Assembly: GCA_000333855.2 (NCBI GenBank)
Contig: CM007329.1
Span: 482,226-546,225, forward strand
Direction: 5' to 3'
From: Endotrypanum monterogeii
Lineage: Eukaryota > Euglenozoa > Kinetoplastea > Trypanosomatida > Trypanosomatidae
DNA length: 64,000 bases
Within the stretch, counting starts at the first letter, position 1, and each line of letters begins with the position of its first letter. Positions 51,246 through 60,400 of the stretch are shown here, piece after piece. The translations under genes were made by a program, and so were the position numbers. Under the pieces are notes generated by a model that was not told the DNA's origin, did no database searches, and was given only the letters and a program-made list of their open reading frames with translations.

Positions 51246-52559
51246 CACGTACTATTTGGAAAAAAAAATTGTTCACTTGTGAATTAGACGGGACTCGAAT
51301 ATGCGATGCGGTTTGTGCGTACGGGGTCGCCTCAGCTGCACAGCAGCTCCGTCTTTAGGAGATTTCGCGCAGAGGACAGGAGCAAAAAATATAGTGATAT
51401 GTGTATATATGTATATATATATATATATGTAAAGATTGAAAAAGATCAGTAATGATAACACAGCTGGGAAACGGTGGACCACGAGGGGGGGAACCACGGG
51501 CAGCACATCCTAGAAATACGAGTGTCCTCGCATCGCAGATACCCAGGAATACATGAAAGCACATACGAGAGCGAAAGAGAAAGTAGCGTGAGGCCGCGCG
51601 TGAAAGAGGTGAAGTGAAAACGGCACACATGTATGCACACACCCACACAGATTAGACAACACGGGTAGTCCAAGAAGCGATATGCAGGACAAGGTGAAAG
51701 GAAGTGAAAAAAAAAAAGAGTCTGAGGCACTACAGATCCTCACACATGTGGACTTCATCAGGGACCAAATCTGGAAAAAAAAACTTTATGATGCGGAACA
51801 CAGAGACCTTGAGCAGGTCACTGCCTCCACGCATCTCCTCACAAGCGTCGCAGCAGGTACAGATTACAACCCTCAGAGGAACATGACATGAGAAAAAATT
51901 ACATGCAGCACCCAACAAACAAAATGGAACGTGGTCCTGCTTTACCTGTGGACTATCCACACAGTAGTAGCTTCTCTCTCTACGTCGAAGGAATCACTGA
52001 GAAGAGAAACAAGTCACAGAAAAGAGAGCCAACGTCTGTGCGGTTAGAAGCACTGTGTTGAGCTGTCGTGTTAACGAATAATCGGCACGCGTGCCCAACC
52101 GCTAGACACAAGAAAAAAGCCGCCCAGAAAACTCTTGAAAGAAAATCTGGTGCGTGTGTGTGGGGGGAGGGGGGATTAGGGTTGTGTGTGTCGTTGTTTT
52201 CGTGACTAAAAACGCTTCTGCACCCACGCTGCACAAGCGCCCATGAGCCCTCTGAAGTGCCACATATCCCTGTCACGCAGTCCCGAACATTTGCCCTGCC
52301 TATTCTTGCAGGGTACTTCTGTTTAGGGTCGCTTCTTCTCGATTTCCACCCCTGGCAAAACAAACGAGGAGATGAGAACAAAATGCAAGAAGACAGGTGT
52401 ATGTACAAGAAGAGAATCTCCGTCAAATTAAGAAGAAGGAATGACTGAGATGGAGCTTGGTCAGTTCTCGCCTCAGGGCTGCGCCTCCCCTCCCCTCCTG
52501 CCCTTTACTGCACATCCACCATCCGTCAAATCTCCGGGCTCCACGTGCCACCAACATTC
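51246..52559. other. Intergenic: TA repeat, no gene seen
   Basis: A TA run at about 51393-51428 and poly-A (51709-51717). Short frames are Phe/Cys-rich or cover the TA run. This is the 5' flank of JBP1. Confidence 0.6.
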
Positions 52560-52916
52560 TTAAGGACGGAAAATAAAAAAGGAGCAAATAGCAACGAGTG
52601 CCAACACTACTGCAATGCCGAAGTAGTTGTTCGCCGCCTGTATAGAGGCATGCTGTACCTTATCCGCATCCTCTGGGTGAAGCTCACCAATGTAATATCG
52701 CTGAAGGTCTTCCACAGCACTATCAGAGTGACCAACGGCGTTGAACTCACTTGTACCATCCTTGCCCGCCACACTGAGGAGAGTGTCAACGCCGCCTGGA
52801 TGCAGATCCACGAAATTCGTTATGTCATAAACTTTATTATCCTTTATGAACCATAGGTCATTCTCCGTGACGTGTTTCCCCACGTCACTCATCCGAATGT
52901 ACTCAGTGGATGTCAT
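52560..52916 (-). CDS. Cytochrome b5, tail-anchored
   Basis: The 118-residue protein has a complete cytochrome b5 domain. The axial haem ligands are His39 in DLHPGG (37-42) and His63 in VGHSDSA (61-67), flanked by the typical YDITNFVDLHPGG and LQRYYIGEL. A C-terminal hydrophobic segment (about 93-115, FGIAVVLALVAICSFFIF) anchors it to the ER or mitochondrial outer membrane, with the haem domain in the cytosol. It carries electrons to fatty acid desaturases and similar enzymes. Upstream on the same strand is a decayed copy (54620-55080), so the locus once held at least two b5 genes. Confidence 0.95.
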   Translation of the reverse strand: MTSTEYIRMSDVGKHVTENDLWFIKDNKVYDITNFVDLHPGGVDTLLSVAGKDGTSEFNAVGHSDSAVEDLQRYYIGELHPEDADKVQHASIQAANNYFGIAVVLALVAICSFFIFRP

Positions 52917-54089
52917 GAGGGCAAAGCAGTGGACGCGATCAAATAAACAGGCCTGCAGACGCGTAGATCCGTCTTATGATCTGTTGTCTTCGCCCTTGGG
53001 GATCACCTGACACCAAGAGACGAATATGTATATAAGAATGGTGAGGTAAAACAACACGACAAGGACAACAAAAAAAAAATCGGATAAGTAGACCTGTAGA
53101 TTCCACCAGAGATAACGAAGGATGATGATAGTGATGATTTTCTCTATACAGCTGTTTCGAGAAGATGAATGATACGCCACCGAGGGAAAGTGAGGATACA
53201 AAAAAAGAAGAAAGGATTCAAAAATCATATACGAAAGCACCGTTGTCGCGTGACAAGACAGGAAAATCACATACAGTTTCCAGAGGCCACAAAAGCAGAG
53301 CCATAAGACTACAAACCATGTCGACTGTAGCCACCCAATGCCCACGAGAAGAAGCGAATCATAATAAAGAGTGAACAGAGCAGCTGGACCACCCTAGGAG
53401 TCCTCTCACTCACGAGCACTCCCCTGGAAGAGAAATATTTTTGTAACCACCTTGGCATTCGGAAAACAGCACTTCGAACGGCAGGTACACGAGAAGCAGA
53501 GAGAGTTTCATCCTCAATCCTGCGCCAACACTATTCAAAAGCGATGTCGAAGTCTAGCGCACATGTGTTTTACGTATCCAATAGCTTTCCTTTCATGAAG
53601 GCTTAAGGAAAACCCGTAAGCATATCGGATTAGCCTTCCATCTCTTTATGTGTTAAAGGACAAGCCCAAACTCTTCATTTGTCTCATGTAACCTGAGATG
53701 GAAGACAAACTGCACCGACAGACGGAATTCAAAATCATCGTGAAAAGGAGTTTTGGGGGGGATATGAATGCATCCATCTTCATGAAGCCTTTAGCTCGAC
53801 ACGCCGACATCTTCGAAGATGGAGAACTTGTGCTGCAAACAGCGCGAAGCGCATCCTCGTATATGCCAGTGGTGCTAAGAAACGGCTACAGAGGGCAAAG
53901 ACACCGTAATATGGAAGAAAACGGAAGGAGGGGAGAAATGTAACTACGCAACATCCAGGCAGGGACGGCACGGGAGGGGAAGAGGGGGAAAGGGAGTTAA
54001 ACCATTGAATACGAAGAAAAACGAAATCCCGAATCGTGGATGCTCTTCAAATTGGGATCAATGACACCAGATGCGAATATAGAAATATT

Positions 54090-54126
<37 letters not shown>

Positions 54127-54332
54127 TATATATACACCTCATGTACACAGCTTGTCTGGATGACGATGGTGGCTAGACGACCAAGGTGAAGGACAAAATA
54201 CACCGATGGACTAAAGAGCAAGGCTCAGATGCCAGATGACCAGCCCCGTCATTTTTTCTTTTTTAAAAGAGCGAACTTCTCGGCGAGAACGATCANNNNN
54301 NNNNNNNNNNNNNNNGCGAATATAGAAATATT

Positions 54333-54369
<37 letters not shown>

Positions 54370-54619
54370 TATATATACACCTCATGTACACAGCTTGTCT
54401 GGATGACGATGGTGGCTAGACGACCAAGGTGAAGGACAAAATACACCGATGGACTAAAGAGCAAGGCTCAGATGCCAGATGACCAGCCCCGTCATTTTTC
54501 TTTTTTAAAAGAGCGAACTTCTCGGCGAGAACGATCAGAGCATCCACGAAGATGCAATCAAAAAGCCTGCTCTCTTCCCGCCGCAGGTTTTCTAGCTGAT
54601 CCCTTCCAAATATGCCTGC
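52917..54619. other. Intergenic containing the 20-N gap and duplicated flank
   Basis: No gene accepted. Includes mixed sequence to about 54070 and the gap-flanking duplicate (listed separately). An 81-codon plus-strand frame at 53698 is not family-like. Confidence 0.5.
54073..54537. repeat. Direct duplicate flanking a 20-N gap (probable unmerged contig ends)
   Basis: The sequence 54073-54295, starting GCGAATATAGAAATATTT and ending CGAGAACGATCA, recurs at 54316-54537 with one T-run length difference. A 20-N gap (54296-54315) sits exactly between the copies, so this is most simply one genomic sequence present at two overlapping contig ends. Confidence 0.85.
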
Positions 54620-55080
54620 TTACAAGATAGAACGAAGCATTTGACAAGGATTTAGGAAGCGAAAGGTACAAACAAAGACAATACCAGCGACGTTGCTGTG
54701 TGTGCCCTGATCGGGGGCCTTCAGCAACGGTGTGTCATCGTGGTGGACAATGCCAATGTAATGTCTTTCTAGCTCCTCAGCCGAGTCCCAGTGACCGATA
54801 GAATTGAAGTCGCTGGAAGCATCTTCCTTCGCACCCATCAGGAATACACTAGGATCACCGGTTGCCGCCCGGCGAAAAAAGTGTCGTTGCACTCGCAACA
54901 ATTCACGGTGAGCCACTACTCTTACTTTTTGTTATGTCCCTCAATATTGGCCGGGCGGAAACACTTGGTAGACATGTCGCGCCATTGGTTACCTCGTTAG
55001 ATGATGCTAGGAGTGTTTTGTCACTTGAAATAAAGCTGCAGTATCTGCAGAAGATAGAGAACAGATGATGATGAGCTTTA
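54620..55080 (-). pseudogene. Decayed cytochrome b5 copy
   Basis: The frame ending at 54620 reads AKEDASSDFNSIGHWDSAEELERHYIG, matching the second haem-ligand half of the intact b5 gene (GHSDSAVEDLQRYYIG). The first ligand site is broken: the frame in use gives RRAATGDP, while a neighbouring frame gives FSPGGN, a remnant of HPGG with the His changed. Further upstream another frame keeps a RDIT segment reminiscent of YDITNF. So at least one frameshift, loss of one haem ligand, and no hydrophobic anchor of the usual kind. The extent is set by the last recognisable segment and is approximate. It lies about 1.7 kb upstream of the working gene. Confidence 0.7.
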
Positions 55081-56167
55081 GGGAACAAATATGCAAGCAC
55101 AAACTCTCCGAGGCGTTTTCCAATGAAACTGATGTACCGCAGAGGTCGGGGGAAGTGTAAAGGAGAGCGAGTAAAGCCAAGCAGCAATAGCAGAAATAGT
55201 GGGCTTCCGAAAATACCCTAACATGCCCCTTCTGAGATACAGCACGACTTCACTGCTTAGCAACATCCCCTCCGCAGCTGCATCTCCTTCTGTGAAGCCC
55301 ACCCCCCTCCATCCTTACAAGCGTATTGGTGTAATACCTAGTGGATGAGCTCAGCAAAGTGCCTGTTGCAAAATCTACACAAACGTGCTTCGCCAGTAAC
55401 TCGGCCACGCTCTTACGCGCAATGGCGACTGTTACCCGGCGAATTCCCCTGGGTGGCTTGACCATCCCATCAGCAGGCGTTTGAAAGGGAATCGAGAATG
55501 ATCGGCCCCTATCGAGACCTACAATCCGTCCCGACAACGCTGCAAAACAACACCACCTGGAGCAGCACTTTCGAATGGGCAGCATTCCCCCCCCCTCCCC
55601 CCCGTGACCCTCTTCGCTCGTAGGCTGTGCAGCCAGTCATCCTCACGAGAGTATCATCTTTAGAAAAGGACTTGGGTCTTCCTGAGTTAGCCTCAGAGTG
55701 TAAGTGTTTATGCTCACATGTTATAGGTTCCGAGTTTGTCCTCCTCATCGGAAAAGGAGGATAGAAAAACCAACGTTAATCAGGTCACAGAAGGAAAGCA
55801 CACTGTCCGCACGACGATCCCAACTGTTTTTCTTTGCAGACTGGTACAGCAGACCGGCATAGACGCCGGAGAAAATGAAAACCATTCCGCAAACCTCCCG
55901 ATTTGTCCAGAGGATAATTGAGTTGGTATACGTAACCCCAATGCACCCAGCCGTTGCCAGTCACAGCCTTCACAGGTGAAGTTGTTTTATCGATTGTTTG
56001 CTGTATTTACGCTCTATAGAGAGTTTCGTTAATCGTCAACTGGCATCCAGCAAGGGGGGTGAGATGGAAACAAAAGGAGTGAGCAGCTGCGACCTCTAAG
56101 GGCTGAGAAAACTCCTCAAAAAAGCACCGAGCACACAACCTCTCCACAAAATTAGGGCTTACCTTGG
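55081..56167. other. Intergenic around a possible small relic frame
   Basis: No secure gene. A C-run with CCCCCCTCCCCCCC lies near 55587-55603. A 71-codon open frame is listed separately. The stretch around 55380-55480 has protein-like codons (a VAELLAKHVCVDFATGTLL segment on the minus strand) and could be another decayed coding segment. Confidence 0.5.
55745..55960 (-). other. 71-codon open frame with a hydrophobic stretch; possible gene relic
   Basis: On the minus strand an open frame from 55960 to a stop at 55745-55747 reads protein-like: IGVTYTNSIILWTNRE, then CGMVFIFSGVYAGLLYQSAKK and SFCDLINVGFSILLF. The only ATG is at 55885, which would give 46 residues with one membrane-like stretch. 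It may be a very small membrane protein or the tail of a decayed gene. I see no family match. Confidence 0.25.
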
Positions 56168-56533
56168 TCACTTATTACGTGAACGGATAGCCTGCAGAAT
56201 CGTCTGGAACCTAACAAAACCAACACAGTACATGGCTGCACGACTCCGCGCTAGATCATCTTTGTATCCTTGGTACGGCAACGGCCTGGGCAGTCCTGCC
56301 TCTTCGTGAAGCCGGCACTCCACGGCATACAGATCAGGATTCATGCGACCCTCCAGTATATCCTTCGGAACAAGTTCGCCAATCCCCGAAATCTGGCGTT
56401 TCCGGTCGCGGTCCTTCTTCTGCTCGCGGAAAACGCATCTTTCCACCTTCGACAAATTCTGGTTCAGATCATTCAAGCACGCTTTCATTCGCCGCTCGCG
56501 AATGCTCTTCCGAGCACGACGCACGAGCTTCAT
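56168..56533 (-). CDS. Small basic protein of unknown function
   Basis: The 121-residue product starts at the ATG at 56533 (MKLVRRARKS); the frame continues upstream only through non-ATG codons. The N-terminal 50 residues are strongly basic (RRARKSIRERRMKACLND, EQKKDRDRKRQ) and helical. The rest includes LVPKDILEGRMNPDLYAVECR and LPRPLPYQGYKDDLARSR, ending MYCVGFVRFQTILQAIRSRNK. The composition, with many Arg and no acidic N-terminus, would suit a mitochondrial protein such as a ribosomal or respiratory-complex accessory subunit, but no family is recognised. A predicted mitochondrial location is an inference only. Coding status is likely from composition and position. Confidence 0.65.
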   Translation of the reverse strand: MKLVRRARKSIRERRMKACLNDLNQNLSKVERCVFREQKKDRDRKRQISGIGELVPKDILEGRMNPDLYAVECRLHEEAGLPRPLPYQGYKDDLARSRAAMYCVGFVRFQTILQAIRSRNK

Positions 56534-56755
56534 GATTGGCAACGGTATGAAGAGAGGAACTGATACGAGAGAAGAGGCAGAAGCAGTGAGAAACGGACGA
56601 CGGGACTTGCTATCCTGATGCGAAGCTATGGTAGACCGAACTTAATTGCTATGTCACTAAGATCCACAAGTGTCTCATCGGCATGAAATGAATACCCGAA
56701 CAAGTTTGCAAAGATGTTTGTAAGCCGAAAGCGAAAAACAGAAGGATGACGAGAA

Positions 56756-56787
<32 letters not shown>

Positions 56788-57456
56788 CGGCACGCAGTAC
56801 GGAGAGGTGACATTGCAGTTACGCCAGTCTCCTAAGTCTATTGCCATCCGTGCTCTGTTACGTAATCTCCTGTGTGTGTGCGCGCCACCACATGGTAGAA
56901 GGACGTGGCCTCCAAGTAAAGAGTCGTGAGAAAAAGAGCAGCATGTCAGCACTCCATACACCTTAAAGATCACACTTTCAGTATTGCTACTGGTCAACTT
57001 CTTTTTCTACTTTCACTCAATAATCTAACATCGTGAACTATCGTCTTTGAACACCCCCTCCCTTGTGAGAGATCTCTGTACATAAATTAAACAAGCTCTG
57101 GCCTCCCGTCTGAGCCTCGCGCTAGACGGAGAGGGAGAGCTACTGACGGCTCCGAGAATGTATTCCTGCGCTTCTATCGCAGGAATTTTCTTTGCTGGGT
57201 GCGAGAAGAAGCATTCCATACACACGTGCGTAGACGTGAAAAAGCGTCCGGAAGTTCAACGGTGATGACGAACAAGTAAAAAAAAAAGAGCAGACATTAC
57301 ATCATTTTCCGCGCTTCTCGTTCTAATAGGCACAAGTGCACGGAGAATTGAGAGAGGCGATAAACAAAACAAAAACACCTGAGAGCAAAATTCATTGAAT
57401 CAGCGATGCACCGGGACTACAACAGCCATTTCGTGTGCGCTTTAGCTATATTGCTA
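56534..57456. other. Intergenic with a TAG repeat
   Basis: A TAG trinucleotide repeat (about 56757-56786) on the plus strand, which reads as a Tyr run in one minus-strand frame. An A-run lies at 57278-57287. No gene accepted. Confidence 0.55.
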
Positions 57457-60400
57457 TCACTGCAAAACACGTGCTCCTACAAAACGGACATACGGCTTCG
57501 GCACGGGCGACGTAATCATCTGCTTGTACACTTGGCGATAGCGGCGACCACTACACATGACCTTGAGATTATACAGGTACTCTACGTAATCGACATCCAA
57601 CCGTGCCAGCCCGAAAGCCGGTCGCTGCGGGAACTGCCACGAAAGGCTGCGCATCGAAATGGCGGTCAGCCACTGACCAAGAGGAAGCCTGTCCGCGGCA
57701 TCAATCACCTTGAACTGCACCTCGACCCCTGCTGCAGTGACCTCCACCTCAAATGCAAGTGTACACGCTAAAGGACGGCACTTTTCCACTGCATCGGCGA
57801 CATCGCTCACGAGAATACCATCGATTCCTTTGTTGTTTTGCGCAAAAAGAATACAAATTTTGTTGGTGAAGATAAGCTCTGTCACGGTCACACCCTCCAG
57901 GAACTCTCGGAAAAAAGAAAACATATCACTCTGGATCTTGGCGCTACCGACACCAAACGTAACTTGAGCCTTCACCTTCAGAGATTCTCGTTCGCGGCGC
58001 CTACGATCCTTCGCCTCGGAGTCCAAAAATATTTCCCGTACAGGCACTAGCTCCCCGACAAATGGTATGTGCCGCTCTAGCTCTCCGCGCAGTGCGTTGA
58101 AGCGTTCGGGAGAGCAGCATACCTCAAGCTTTCGAAGCACATACCACGCCAAGGACTTCCAGTCCCGGTGATTCTCCGCTGTCTCGATCCCACCGGACAG
58201 AAGAGCGTACTTCGAAGTGGTTGAAACCTTCGGCAAGTGTCCATTGAAGGCCTTTACGAGGGTCCATGATAAAAACTCCCGTTGAAATGGTCGGTAGGGT
58301 ACCCACAGCTTGTTTCCGGTACTACTGGCCAAGCACGCTAACCCAGACGCGTACGAAGTCACTGGCTGGAGATCTACCGCGACGACACACTGCAAGCCTA
58401 GCGGTGGGTCCCCTTGATGCAACGCAGTCGCGATAATCTCATTAACGTTAATGACAGTTGTAGGAAAAGGTTCAATCCTTTGTGAGTTGCAGAGGTACAC
58501 GAAGTTCTGCGTGTCACCTTCGGGACTCGTTGCTCGATACTTTTCCTCATATGCCCATGTGGCCACGACCGCGTCGTGCATTTCACGCGAAATCCGCTGG
58601 CATAATTTGTCGTACTCACGAACAAGAGTGTCCCGCGCAGCCGCTTCCGCGTCGTCCATCTGCTCGCAGTCGGCTAAAAACGCCATCTCAAGTTGACGCT
58701 GCCGGAGCTCGGCCTCCATGATTGCCTGCTTATTAGGCCGACGAGGTGCAGCCGCCTTTTTCTTCTTCGACTTTGGGGCCGGCACTGTAGCCCTTTCCGC
58801 CCTCATTTGCGCGATAAGCTCACGGTAGGAAGCACTCTCATCGCACTCATACCTTGTTCGCTGAGCCTGCTCCGCAATGTCAATCGATAACGACTCAAAC
58901 TCGAAGAGGGGTGGCTGCCGAAGGTTGAGAGCACCACCGTAGCCACTTATATAAATAAAGTTGGTCTTGGATGTGTCCATCTGCGAAATGGCACGCAGTA
59001 TCGTTTCCTTGTTAGGATCCTTCAGGGTCGTCACATCGTAGCCTTGATGCCGAAGAGCTTCCTCTAGAGACTCTACGTCGTTTTCGATCGGTGGCACGCC
59101 AGGACACTCTGTATTATGTAGCGTAATGAGCAGAGCGCCAAGTGGCACCTTCATCTTGACTGCCGGTAATAAACGAAGTGAGCGAATCTCTTCTACCTTT
59201 CGGTCGTTCAAGCTTCGCTGCTCCCTTTTCACTGCAGCTACTCCCTTGGCCAAACATATACGCCAGTTCCGTTGAATCAGCAGCGATGCGTTCTCGCGAA
59301 CCCTGTCAAAAAGCCGTTTGCTGAAAAGACCGACCGCTGCTGCCTCATTCACAGACATGCGTGGACGAACGCGCTGAATCAGATGCACCGTGGAGCCGAA
59401 CTCAGCGTTTATCAAGTGTGTATGAAGCACTGCCGGCAAGAACCAAGGTCGTCCACTGTTTTTCAGGCTGCGGATTATGTCCTCAGAAATGACTGACCGA
59501 GAACCTGAGTTCAGCGGACCCAGTTTAGCAGTAACGTACGGCTTTAATGAATCAATGAGAAGCACAGACTCGGCACCTTCGATCATGCGATTCAGCATCA
59601 GTTCACGCCATCCCTGCGTGCCCTCGACCATGTAAGGGTAGTGCCATTTCAGCATGTTGCAGTCATACATCGCGTCCGGTGGCAGCTCCGCTTCAGAAAC
59701 GTGCAGTACGGTGGCATAGCAGTCCCCTATACGCACAGTGACCATCAGGTGCCCCTGCGGCCCATGCACACTAAGCGCTGTGTTTATAGACTCCTCCAGC
59801 CGCGTCACAGTGTCTAGTTCCTGGTAACACTGAGTCGGAAGACCGTACCACGACTTCCACTGCTCCTGTGTGTGTTCAGGAAGAATGTGTGGTGTGTGTG
59901 CAATTTCATGATACTTGCCAGAGAGCACATCGTACAGACTCTCACGGACGACACCTCCCTCACTGAAGTAGCAGGTGAAAATAACCACCGCAACAGAGAC
60001 GTTATTTTTCTTGAAGACCTGCATCTCAGGCCGAGTAGCCTGATTGATCTCATCCACTTTGTCTTCGGGGCCAGGTATCCACACCACATCGTTGCGACGC
60101 ACGACATCAGTCTCAGCGTTGATGAGCAACCCGTGGTTGTTGTGGCGCGAGTTGTCCTGGAGTACATAGGCTCCGGGACCCTCATTCATATCCAAAGTCA
60201 CATACGGGCAGCCGCTTAAAGAGACATAAAAGTGGTCAATCTGCCCAGTGAAGGGGCGTAGGACTTTCCAATTACGCACGTTGTGCCCGCCAACCGCTAT
60301 CCAGTTATCATAAGAAACAAAGCGAGTTGGCCCCTCCCGCGAGACGAAAAGCACATCCTTTAGGACATCATCGACTTTGACAGTGAAGTTGTTTACCTCA

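Noticed and set aside
55250..55585. 111-codon minus frame
   Set aside because: A central stretch is protein-like, but both ends are not and there is no family match; mentioned only as a possible relic.
56626..56997. 123-codon minus frame with a run of ten Tyr
   Set aside because: The Tyr run comes from the TAG trinucleotide repeat, and the rest has no family signal.
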